Shown here: one piece after another, positions 6,037-13,394 of the stretch
Layout of the letters: each line of letters starts with the position of its first letter
Numbering within the stretch: the first letter of the stretch is position 1
Assembly (NCBI GenBank): GCA_002327785.1
Contig: DCUI01000295.1
Span: 55,287-73,530 of the forward strand
Source: Phycisphaerales bacterium UBA2218
GTDB taxonomy: Bacteria > Planctomycetota > Phycisphaerae > Sedimentisphaerales > Anaerobacaceae
Reading direction: 5' to 3'
DNA: 18,244 nt
Program-made: the position numbers and the translations under genes
Notes under the pieces: model-generated
Told to the model about the DNA's origin: nothing
The model's input: the letters and a program-made list of their open reading frames with translations, nothing else
The model's database searches: none

Positions 6037-8568
6037 ATGACCGGCGGATCAACTTTCGGATCAGACCCAAACCGCTTGAGACGGCTGTTGTCCGTTGGCC
6101 TGGAGACCCCTACGCCAGCGGAGGCCTCCGGGGCCATCGATCCGCTCGATATCCTTCTGGAGAAACCTGGAGCGAGAATTGGCCGCTACGAGATTCTCAC
6201 TGTCCTGGGTGAAGGCGGCATGGGCGTGGTCTACCTGGCTCAACAGCACGAGCCGATCAGACGGCAGGTTGCCTTGAAGGTGATTAAGCCGGGGATGGAC
6301 TCCCGGCGGGTCATCGGGCGCTTCGAGGCGGAGCAGCAGGCCCTGGCGATGATGGACCATCCGCATGTGGCTCGCGTCTACGACGGCGGCCTGACTGCCT
6401 CCGGCCGGCCGTATTTCGTCATGGAGTACGTCGCAGGTGTGCCCATCACCGAGTACTGCGATGAGCACAAGCTCCCAGTGGAGGAACGCCTTGCCTTGTT
6501 CCTGCGCGTGTGCGAGGCCGTCCAGCACGCCCATCAAAAGGGGATCATCCATCGCGATCTGAAACCGTCCAACATCCTTGTCGTAGCCTCCGACAAAGAA
6601 GCCATACCAAAAGTGATCGATTTCGGGGTGGCCCGGGCACTGACGCGATCGCTGGCCGAGCAGACCCTGACCAGCGAGCCAGGGCAGATCATCGGCACTC
6701 CGGAATACATGAGTCCTGAGCAGGCGAATCTCGGCAATCCGGATCTTGACATCCGCAGCGATGTGTACTCACTCGGCGTGGTCTTGTACCGACTCCTCTG
6801 CGGCTCTCTGCCACACGAGACCCGACTGTTCCGCGAGGGTGGGATTGAGACGATTCGTAAGGTGCTCATCGAACAAGATCCAAAGCCACCCAGCGTGCGG
6901 CTACCTGCCGACTCGGCCGACGGATCATCCCAGATCGCGCGGTGCCGACATACTGATGTGCGGACTCTGTGCCGAAAGCTCGCAGGCGATCTGGATTGGA
7001 TCACTCTCAAGGCAATCGAGAAGGACAGAGCCCGTCGCTACGCCACGGCGGACGTCTTTGCCCTGGACATTCGCAGGTATCTCCGGCATGAGCCAGTCAG
7101 TGCCGTCCCGCCCGGTCTTATGTACAAGAGCCGCAAGTTTCTCCGTCGACACCGCATTGCTGTCGCGGCGGCCGCGGCCGTCATGTTGACGATTGCGGGC
7201 GTCACGCTCGGCATCGCCATGTACGGCCGGGCCAGGCAAGCCCAGTTCAATGCGGAATCGATCCGTCATGACCGAGTCCTCTCTGAGGCCAGGGTCCTGT
7301 TCGATAACCGACAATACGAGCCAGCGAGGCGGCAACTGGAGACGATCCTGAACAGCCGGCATGTGAATCGTGCTGCCCGGTTGCTCCATGCGAAGGCCAT
7401 GCGGGGGTTGCAGGGTCTCGCAGCCACCGTCAGAGAATTGGAGGGACTGCTCGGACCGGCTGATGAGATTGCCGGCGAGGCGCACTTTCTTCTCGCCAAG
7501 ACCTACGATGAGACTGAGCCTACGAATAGGAGCCAGGCGGCAGAGTACGGCCGAAAACGCGAGTACCACCGCCGCGAAGCGGAGAAGCTTGTCCCTACGA
7601 TTGCCCGCTACTACTTTCTGCGCAGGCAGGTTTCACTCGCGGTTCGGGAGAGACTCGATCTGTTGCGCCGCTCCCTGCAATTGGCCCCGAGCGAGATCTT
7701 TGGCACGCCCGTCAACGCCGGCCCCGCTGTCAACAGCCCCCACAGCGAGATCACCCCGTCGATCTCCGCGGATGGCCTGACTCTTTGCTTTGCCTCGGAC
7801 CGACCGGGCGGTCAGGGTGATTACGATATCTGGTTGGCCACACGTGCTTCCTTGGAGGACGGTTGGTCCGAGCCGGTGAACCTCGGTCCGCCGGTGAACA
7901 CGTCGGACTTCGAAGGCTTCCAGAGCACATCCTCTGATGGTCTGGAATTATACTTCAGTCGCGGCAAGGCCGACCACGGCGATGTCTACGTGGCCGTGCG
8001 CAGCTCGCCACAGGAACCATGGCAAACGCCGGTCACGCTTCCCATGAGCATCAATTCCGAGACCGGACAGGACTGGGGCGCAGTGCCCTCCTTCGACGGC
8101 CTGACCCTCTGCTGGATCTCCACGCGTCCGGGCGGCCCCGGGGGGATGGACCTCTGGTTTGTAAATAGACCCGTGCCCCACGGCGAATGGTCGGGCTGCC
8201 CGGAGCCACTCCCACCGCCCGTTAACAGCCCAGCCTTGGAGGGCCGCAAATGCATGTCGGCCGACGAACGGATTCTTTTCTTCCAACGCCCGGAGGTCGG
8301 CGAATCGTTATACGTGGCGACCCGCGAGTCAAAGACCGACCCCTGGTCAGCACCCATTGATCTTGGGCCGGTGCTCACAGGTTCGAAGATGCCTTACATC
8401 ACCAGCCTGTCCGCCGACGGCGCCGAGTTGTACTTCTGCGATCACCCATGGACGGAACCCCGTACCGGCGGCCAAGGCCGCGAAGACATCTGGTATCTGC
8501 CGCTTATTGCCTTACCTCGCACCGCCACCACTGTCGAAACCGGACTGAATGCGTCTTCCCAGCTATAA
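6037..8568 (+). CDS. Membrane Ser/Thr protein kinase with extracytoplasmic PD40 propeller
   Basis: 843 residues from ATG 6037, chosen because AAAGG (6025-6029) sits 7 bases upstream; an ATG at 6022 in the same frame lacks such a site. A Hanks-type kinase domain occupies ~51-320: Gly loop GEGGMG at 58-63, VALK lysine K81, HRDLKPSN with catalytic D174, DFG D195, and TPEYMSPEQ as the activation/APE segment. All key residues are present, so it should be active. One membrane helix lies at ~374-397 after RHR. Residues ~405-550 are helical with Arg-rich repeats, possibly TPR-like. From ~555 to the end are five to six PD40 blades (VNLGPPVN, SSDGLELYF, STRPGGPGG) closely resembling those of the secreted protein at 2414-4078. 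The topology implied is a cytoplasmic kinase and an outer propeller sensor. It probably shares a transcript with the sigma gene. Confidence 0.92.
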   Translation: MTGGSTFGSDPNRLRRLLSVGLETPTPAEASGAIDPLDILLEKPGARIGRYEILTVLGEGGMGVVYLAQQHEPIRRQVALKVIKPGMDSRRVIGRFEAEQQALAMMDHPHVARVYDGGLTASGRPYFVMEYVAGVPITEYCDEHKLPVEERLALFLRVCEAVQHAHQKGIIHRDLKPSNILVVASDKEAIPKVIDFGVARALTRSLAEQTLTSEPGQIIGTPEYMSPEQANLGNPDLDIRSDVYSLGVVLYRLLCGSLPHETRLFREGGIETIRKVLIEQDPKPPSVRLPADSADGSSQIARCRHTDVRTLCRKLAGDLDWITLKAIEKDRARRYATADVFALDIRRYLRHEPVSAVPPGLMYKSRKFLRRHRIAVAAAAAVMLTIAGVTLGIAMYGRARQAQFNAESIRHDRVLSEARVLFDNRQYEPARRQLETILNSRHVNRAARLLHAKAMRGLQGLAATVRELEGLLGPADEIAGEAHFLLAKTYDETEPTNRSQAAEYGRKREYHRREAEKLVPTIARYYFLRRQVSLAVRERLDLLRRSLQLAPSEIFGTPVNAGPAVNSPHSEITPSISADGLTLCFASDRPGGQGDYDIWLATRASLEDGWSEPVNLGPPVNTSDFEGFQSTSSDGLELYFSRGKADHGDVYVAVRSSPQEPWQTPVTLPMSINSETGQDWGAVPSFDGLTLCWISTRPGGPGGMDLWFVNRPVPHGEWSGCPEPLPPPVNSPALEGRKCMSADERILFFQRPEVGESLYVATRESKTDPWSAPIDLGPVLTGSKMPYITSLSADGAELYFCDHPWTEPRTGGQGREDIWYLPLIALPRTATTVETGLNASSQL

Positions 8569-8596
8569 GCCAATTCGGAGAAACCCAAAGACTCCT

Positions 8597-8642
8597 TCAC
8601 GGCCACACCGCCCGGTCATAGATTCGCACGTCGTCGATCAGG
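8597..8642 (-). pseudogene. 3'-end remnant of a second LamG gene
   Basis: Read on the minus strand, this encodes LIDDVRIYDRAVWP followed by TGA (8599-8597). Bases 8601-8642 match 2418-2459, the end of the PD40/dockerin/LamG gene, at 41 of 42 positions (A/G at 8630/2447). Similarity stops at the stop codon on one side and at 8642/8643 on the other, where kinase coding sequence on the opposite strand begins. The rest of this LamG gene is absent. It is either a deletion scar or an assembly joint. Confidence 0.8.
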
Positions 8643-9599
8643 GAAAAGACGGCTCTGTTCGGCAAGATTTGCGACGCCATGGCGCATGCCCATCATCGCG
8701 GCGTCATCCACCGCGATCTCAAGCCTTCCAATATCCTCGTGGATGAGCGAGGCGAGCCCCACATTCTGGATTTTGGTTTGGCCAAGACGGCTGCGAATCT
8801 CAATACTGCGGGCGAAGGCACCGTCATGCCGACGATCACGGGTCAGATCAAAGGAACCGTGGCGTACATGTCGCCGGAGCAGGCGGCAGGCCGATCCGAC
8901 CTGGTGGACGTGCGGACGGACGTGTACTCGCTCGGCGTGATTCTCTACCAGATGTGCACGGGCAAGTTGCCCTACGATGTGCTCGGCACAATCATCGAGG
9001 CCTTGCAGAACATCCAGTACGCAGAACCTGTACGACCGAGGCAGACAATCAGCCGATTCGATTCCGACGTCGAAGCAATCATCCTCAAGTGCCTGGCCAA
9101 GGACCCCGACCACAGATACCAATCGGCCGCGGAGTTGAAGCAGGACGTGCAGCGCTGGCTCGACGGCCTGCCGATCGTCGCCAAGTCCATCAGTTCGATC
9201 TATCTGCTCCGCAAGATCGTTGCGCGGCATCGGTACACCGCTGCGGTCGTCACCTTGGTGCTGGTTATTTTGTGTAGTTCCGCATGCATCAGTTTCTTCA
9301 TGTACCAGGAGGCCGAGAAAACCCGCAGCACAGCCCAGAAGACGGCGGAACAAGCACTGAAGATGGCACAGGAACAACAAATCATCGCCCAGCGGGCTGC
9401 CCGTTTCATGGCGGACATCATGATGCGAGACGGGCAACCGACGAATGAGTCACCCCCTTTCCCCGAACTCGACGGAACTCGCGGGAGCGATGATTTGCTG
9501 ACGGAAGGTCCGGAGGCCTCGGATGCCCAACCAACCAGGCGCGCGGGCGCAAGCGACGGTCCATCAATGCCCATAGAACCGGAGGATGGTCCTGGGTGA
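8643..9599 (+). pseudogene. Ser/Thr kinase truncated at the N-lobe
   Basis: Kinase homology begins abruptly at codon 8643 (EKTALFGKICDAMAHAHHRG, aligning without gaps to ERLALFLRVCEAVQHAHQKG of the kinase at 6037-8568). It continues through HRDLKPSN, DFG, VAYMSPEQ and the C-lobe to ~residue 170 of the ATG frame. The Gly loop, VALK lysine and helix C are missing, so ATP binding should fail. The first ATG (8679) lies inside the catalytic helix region and has no ribosome binding site; the frame is closed by TAG at 8619. After the C-lobe come a membrane helix (~186-210 counted from 8679), a short coiled coil (AEKTRSTAQKTAEQALKMAQ) and an acidic Pro-rich tail with no propeller. It is a different kinase subtype from the upstream one, not a duplicate. 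A gene caller may report it as a 306-residue protein from 8679. Confidence 0.8.
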
Positions 9600-9624
9600 G
9601 CGGCCACTGAGGACAGAACATAAC

Positions 9625-10437
9625 ATGAAACGCCTGCAAACAACAGCATCGAGAGGGAGCAGTAACGGCGGTTTTACGCTGATCGAGCTGCTCGTTGTCC
9701 TGGCTGTGATCTCGCTGCTGCTCGCGATTCTCTTGCCTTCATTGGGCCGGGTCAGATCTCGCGCCAAGCTGGTTCGCTGCAGCAGCAATCTCAGATCGCT
9801 GGCCACGGCATGGAGCGCCTACCTGAACGATCATCATGGCTGCTTCTACCAGAGACCGAATGCGAATGTCAACTACGGCGGATGGAGGGGCCTGAAAAAC
9901 GAGAAGGGCTGGTGGCCTCGCCCGTTGAATCCCTGGGTGGGTTTGGCGGATGCGAATGGGGTCACGGAACAGACCGCCACGGTGTTCCATTGCCCCGCGG
10001 GTTGCGGTGGCATTCCGGACAGTTACTTCCTGGAGAAGGTGTACCGGGCCCATGGAACAAGCTATCAGACGAATAATTTCCTCATAGGTCCCGACAACTG
10101 CAAGCCGTATAGTGATCGCACCAGAGAGTTGGACCTCGCGATTGCCACGAGGCTGCCCCATCTCAACGTGGTCCGCGTGGCCAACCACTCGCGCCTGGTG
10201 CTGATCGGCGACTATGGATGGGTCAACCAATGGGACCCTGCGCCGTTTCTTTATCCGGAATGGAAGACGCGAGCCGAGTGGCACGGGGCGACAGACCGTC
10301 ACAGCGTGGCGTTTCTTGACGGCCACACGGCCTTCGTGGAAATCCACAAAGGGGCCTATGTCACTTCAGAGTATTGCGTGCTGCCGTTCCAGGACCTGTA
10401 TCACCTTGCCACGCAGGTCCAGGCCTCGACTGAATAG
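9625..10437 (+). CDS. Type II secretion pseudopilin-like protein with prepilin cleavage motif
   Basis: 270 residues from ATG 9625 (GAGGA 11 bases upstream); an ATG at 9586 inside the preceding frame would only lengthen the leader. GG|FTLIELLVVLAVISLLL is a class III signal: prepilin peptidase should cut after G16, leaving F17 methylated, with the conserved Glu at mature position 5 (E21). The hydrophobic helix ~17-38 is followed by a globular domain with several Cys (CSSNLR, FHCPAGCGG) and near the end RHSVAFLDGHTAFVE. This resembles the H-X9-DG segment of planctomycete DUF1559-type proteins, but with only five residues between His and Asp-Gly. It is one of the many secreted pseudopilin-like proteins of this phylum; its cargo or role is unknown. 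It lies 25 bases after the truncated kinase. Confidence 0.85.
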   Translation: MKRLQTTASRGSSNGGFTLIELLVVLAVISLLLAILLPSLGRVRSRAKLVRCSSNLRSLATAWSAYLNDHHGCFYQRPNANVNYGGWRGLKNEKGWWPRPLNPWVGLADANGVTEQTATVFHCPAGCGGIPDSYFLEKVYRAHGTSYQTNNFLIGPDNCKPYSDRTRELDLAIATRLPHLNVVRVANHSRLVLIGDYGWVNQWDPAPFLYPEWKTRAEWHGATDRHSVAFLDGHTAFVEIHKGAYVTSEYCVLPFQDLYHLATQVQASTE

Positions 10438-10503
10438 CCGCAGCAGCCACGCTGCAATGAGGCCGTCCCTCGCCATTCCCGGACGATAAAGAACCAGGAG
10501 AAG

Positions 10504-12084
10504 ATGATCGTTGCCTTGTGGCGGATTCGTGCTACAATGTCCGCCATGGATCTGACAAGCATTGGGATTCAGACGAACTTCGGCACGGTGGACTGGTGCA
10601 TTGTCATCGTCTATATCGCAGCGGTCGTCGCCGTTGGAGTTTACATCCGGCGGTATATCCACAGCGTCGCAGACTTCATGGTCGCGGACCGCGGCTTGCG
10701 CACGTTTCTGGGTGTCGCCACCATGATCGGGACCGAGTTGGGTCTCGTGACGATCATGTACTCGGCCCAGAAGGGATTCACAGGGGGGTTCGCCGCCTTT
10801 CACATCGCCCTGGCGGCGGCGATCACGACTCTGGCCGTGGGACTGACGGGTTTCATCGTCGTGCCCCTGCGACGGCTGGAGGTGATGACAATCCCGGAGT
10901 TCTATGAGAAGCGTTTCGGCCGTGGGGTCCGCATCCTCGGCGGCATCGTTCTGGCCCTCTCCGGGATTCTCAACATGGGCATGTTCCTCAAGGCCGGCTC
11001 ATTGTTCGTGATGGGCATCACGGGCCTGACGCAGGACATCCACCTGAAGATCATCATGTCGGTGCTGTTGGCGCTCGTACTGCTGTATACGACGCTCGGC
11101 GGGATGGTGTCGGTGGTCGTGCTGGACTACATCCAATTCGTCGTGTTGTCGTTTGGGCTGCTGACGGGAACCGTGTTGTCGATCCGGTTTCTTGGATGGA
11201 ACAACATTGTCGAGACCGTCGTGCGGCTGAAGGGAGAGGCGGGTTTCAACCCATTTGACGGTACAGGTTTCGGGTTCTCTTATGTCGTGTGGATGTTCTT
11301 CCTCGGGTTGGTCAGTTGCGCCGTCTGGCAGACTGCGGTGATTCGCGCATGTGCCGCCGACAGCGTTCGCACGGTCAAGAGACTCTATACCTGGGCCTCG
11401 ATTGGGTTTCTGATTCGTTTCCTGTTGCCTTATTCTTTTGGCATATCGGCATTCGTGTACATGAGCCAGCATGAGTCCCTGCGTGCGATCTTTCTGCCCG
11501 AGGGTCGATCTGCCGACCCTCAAACGACTCTCCTGGCTATGCCCATCTTTCTCAGTCAGGTTCTACCGGCGGGCCTGATCGGGATCATTACGGCCGGCAT
11601 GCTTGCGGCGTTCATGTCCACGCACGACAGCTATCTCCTGTGCTGGAGCAGCGTGCTGACCCAGGATGTGGTGGCGCCGTGCTTCAAGAAGGGGCTTTCC
11701 GAGAAGGCGAGGCTCCTCTTGACGCGCATCTTCATTCTGTGCATCGGCACCTTCATCCTTGTCTGGGGATTGTGGTACCCCCTGGGGCAGGACCTCTGGG
11801 ATTACATGGCGATCTCCGGAGCCATTTACTTCACGGGCGCGTTTGCATTGTTGGTCTGCGGGTTGTACTGGAAACGCGCGAGCAGGATCGGGGCTTATCT
11901 CGCCTTGATCGCTGGTTTTGGCTCCGTTTTCGGGCTATCTCCCGTCCAGAAGGCCGTGGGACTGAATATTTCGAGTGCCATAGTGGGTCTGAGCGCCGTG
12001 TTGCTGGCGATGGTGCTCATGGTCGGCGGCTCATTGCTGTTTCCCGACCGAGGCCGGCAGTTGACCGGGAAGGAAGAAAGGTAG
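10504..12084 (+). CDS. Sodium:solute symporter (SSS family)
   Basis: Up to 526 residues with about 13 predicted membrane helices. SSS hallmarks include an N-terminal helix followed by SVADFMVADRGL, the GTELGLVTIMYSAQKGF helix pair, and the mid-protein GIITAGMLAAFMSTHDSYLL segment that corresponds to the sodium-site helix of vSGLT/PutP-type carriers. The substrate cannot be read from sequence; the locus suggests a sugar or amino sugar, but SSS carriers also take organic acids. Start choice: ATG 10504 has AGGAG only 3 bases upstream; ATG 10546 (MDLTSIGIQTNF) would give a more usual N-terminus and lies just after a promoter-like TTGCCT/TACAAT pair. The longer form is reported. The gene leads an operon with the 46-residue membrane protein, 6 bases downstream. 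Confidence 0.9.
   Translation: MIVALWRIRATMSAMDLTSIGIQTNFGTVDWCIVIVYIAAVVAVGVYIRRYIHSVADFMVADRGLRTFLGVATMIGTELGLVTIMYSAQKGFTGGFAAFHIALAAAITTLAVGLTGFIVVPLRRLEVMTIPEFYEKRFGRGVRILGGIVLALSGILNMGMFLKAGSLFVMGITGLTQDIHLKIIMSVLLALVLLYTTLGGMVSVVVLDYIQFVVLSFGLLTGTVLSIRFLGWNNIVETVVRLKGEAGFNPFDGTGFGFSYVVWMFFLGLVSCAVWQTAVIRACAADSVRTVKRLYTWASIGFLIRFLLPYSFGISAFVYMSQHESLRAIFLPEGRSADPQTTLLAMPIFLSQVLPAGLIGIITAGMLAAFMSTHDSYLLCWSSVLTQDVVAPCFKKGLSEKARLLLTRIFILCIGTFILVWGLWYPLGQDLWDYMAISGAIYFTGAFALLVCGLYWKRASRIGAYLALIAGFGSVFGLSPVQKAVGLNISSAIVGLSAVLLAMVLMVGGSLLFPDRGRQLTGKEER
10511..10538 (+). promoter_or_regulatory. Promoter-like site within the 5' end of the symporter frame
   Basis: TTGCCT at 10511-10516 and TACAAT at 10533-10538 are 16 bases apart. 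Transcription would start near 10545, immediately before the in-frame ATG at 10546, implying a leaderless or nearly leaderless message. This conflicts with the longer start at 10504, which has a poorly spaced AGGAG. The match could be chance. Confidence 0.3.
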
Positions 12085-12090
12085 AGAATA

Positions 12091-12231
12091 ATGTGTTTCT
12101 GGATTGATCTCTGGACGTGGTTCTTCTTCTTGAGTCTGGCGCTGTTCGCGGGCATGAGCATCACCGTCTGGATTGGTGGTCTTTTCAACATCCGCACACT
12201 GCTGAGAAATCTGCGGGATCGCCGGCGATGA
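12091..12231 (+). CDS. Small single-span membrane protein, candidate symporter accessory subunit
   Basis: 46 residues: MCFWIDLWTWFFFLSLALFA, then GMSITVWIGGLFNIRTLLRN and LRDRRR. ATG at 12091 has AAAGG 9 bases upstream, within the last codons of the symporter gene whose TAG is 6 bases before; its TGA (12229-12231) overlaps the next gene's ATG (12228) as ATGA. One strongly hydrophobic helix (~7-33), aromatic at the N-terminal end, is followed by an Arg-rich cytoplasmic tail, so positive-inside topology is clear. Tight packing between symporter and enzyme, with ribosome site and coupling, supports a real gene. SSS carriers in several phyla are followed by such short proteins (PGAP uses the name symporter small accessory protein; compare YhdT with PanF). 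Assignment to that family is by context and size, not by detailed similarity. Confidence 0.75.
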   Translation: MCFWIDLWTWFFFLSLALFAGMSITVWIGGLFNIRTLLRNLRDRRR

Positions 12232-13382
12232 TGACCCGGCGTGAGCGGTTGACGGCCACGTTGCGAGGCGATCCGGTGGATCGTCCGGCAGTCAATTTCT
12301 ACGAGGTCGGCGGCTTCGAGATCGCCCCCTCCGATCAAGATGAGTTCAACGTCTACAATGACCCCTCATGGCGGCCGCTACTGCAACTTGCCGAGGAACG
12401 AAGCGATCTGATCCGGATGCGCAGTCCGGTGAGGTCCCGTTCGTGGGACCCAGAGGCGGCGCCAAGCCTCCGCGAATTCCTCCAGGTGCAGAAATACACG
12501 GAGGATCGGTGGCACTGCACCCGGCGGACTCTGCGGGTCGGGGGACGGGTACTGTCGTCCGTGACGCGACGGGGGTACGCTGTGGACACGGTGTGGACGA
12601 CGGAGCATCTCCTCAAGAATACGAGCGACGCGGAAGCGTATCTGCAACTACCTGACGATATACACGCCAGGACGATTGACGTAAGTGGCCTTATCGCCGA
12701 GGACGAGAGACTCGGCGATCGCGGCATTGTGATGGTCGATACGGAAGATCCGATTTGTGCGGCTGCCTCGCTGTTTGACATGGCGACTTTTCTGACTATC
12801 GCGCTGACCGAACCAACGTTGTTGCATCGCCTCCTTGAGAAGCTTGCCCGGCCTCTCTACGCCAGGACGGAACAGGTCTCGGCGTTGTTCCCCGGACACC
12901 TCTGGAGAATCTATGGTCCTGAATACGCGGCGGAGCCCTTCCTGCCGCCGAGACTCTTCCGGGAGTACGTGCTGCGCTACACCGGGCCGATGGTGAAGAT
13001 CATCAAGAAGCACGGCGGTTTTGCACGCATTCACTGTCACGGCCGGATCGGCGCCGTTCTGGATCAGATCTGTGAAATGGACGCCGACGCCACGGACCCC
13101 GTCGAACCGCCGCCGCAGGGAGACGTTCATCTCAGGGACGTTCGCCGTGCGTATGGCGACAGGCTGGTGCTGTTCGGGAACATTGAGGTTTCCGATATCG
13201 AGGTGATGGAGCCCTCCGCATTCAGGCGAGTCGTGGAACGGGCCCTGGCTGAGGGAACGCAGGGGCAGGGCAGGGGCTTCGTCCTGATGCCTTCCTCCGC
13301 CCCGAACGGCCGCACAATTACGTCGAGAACGATGAAGAACTATGAAACCATGGTGGAACGGGCCGAGAACTGGCGGCCATGA
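12228..13382 (+). CDS. Uroporphyrinogen decarboxylase-family protein (possible methyltransferase)
   Basis: 384 residues from ATG 12228 (ATGATGACC), overlapping the upstream stop by four bases. MTRRERLTATLRGDPVDRPA at the start and the C-terminal LFGNIEVSDIEVM...GRTITSRTMKNYETMV are characteristic of the URO-D superfamily (TIM-barrel), where most members outside haem synthesis are corrinoid-linked methyltransferases of the MtaA/CmuA type or are uncharacterised. The I-H269-C-H271-G motif resembles the metal-binding His-x-Cys/His position of MtaA-like enzymes. It lacks the tetrapyrrole-type N-terminal Arg pattern I would expect of HemE. Many planctomycete glycan loci carry such proteins, with unknown role. 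Operon partner of the symporter; it ends 12 bases from the convergent hydrolase gene. Confidence 0.8.
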   Translation: MMTRRERLTATLRGDPVDRPAVNFYEVGGFEIAPSDQDEFNVYNDPSWRPLLQLAEERSDLIRMRSPVRSRSWDPEAAPSLREFLQVQKYTEDRWHCTRRTLRVGGRVLSSVTRRGYAVDTVWTTEHLLKNTSDAEAYLQLPDDIHARTIDVSGLIAEDERLGDRGIVMVDTEDPICAAASLFDMATFLTIALTEPTLLHRLLEKLARPLYARTEQVSALFPGHLWRIYGPEYAAEPFLPPRLFREYVLRYTGPMVKIIKKHGGFARIHCHGRIGAVLDQICEMDADATDPVEPPPQGDVHLRDVRRAYGDRLVLFGNIEVSDIEVMEPSAFRRVVERALAEGTQGQGRGFVLMPSSAPNGRTITSRTMKNYETMVERAENWRP

Positions 13383-13394
13383 AACGTGGTGCGA

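Noticed and set aside
9586..9624. Earlier ATG for the pseudopilin-like gene
   Set aside because: It lies inside the end of the kinase frame, has no ribosome binding site and would put 13 extra residues before an already complete prepilin leader.
10440..10455. GCAGC / GCTGC inverted repeat after the pseudopilin-like gene
   Set aside because: A 5-bp stem without a T-run; frequent by chance at this GC content.
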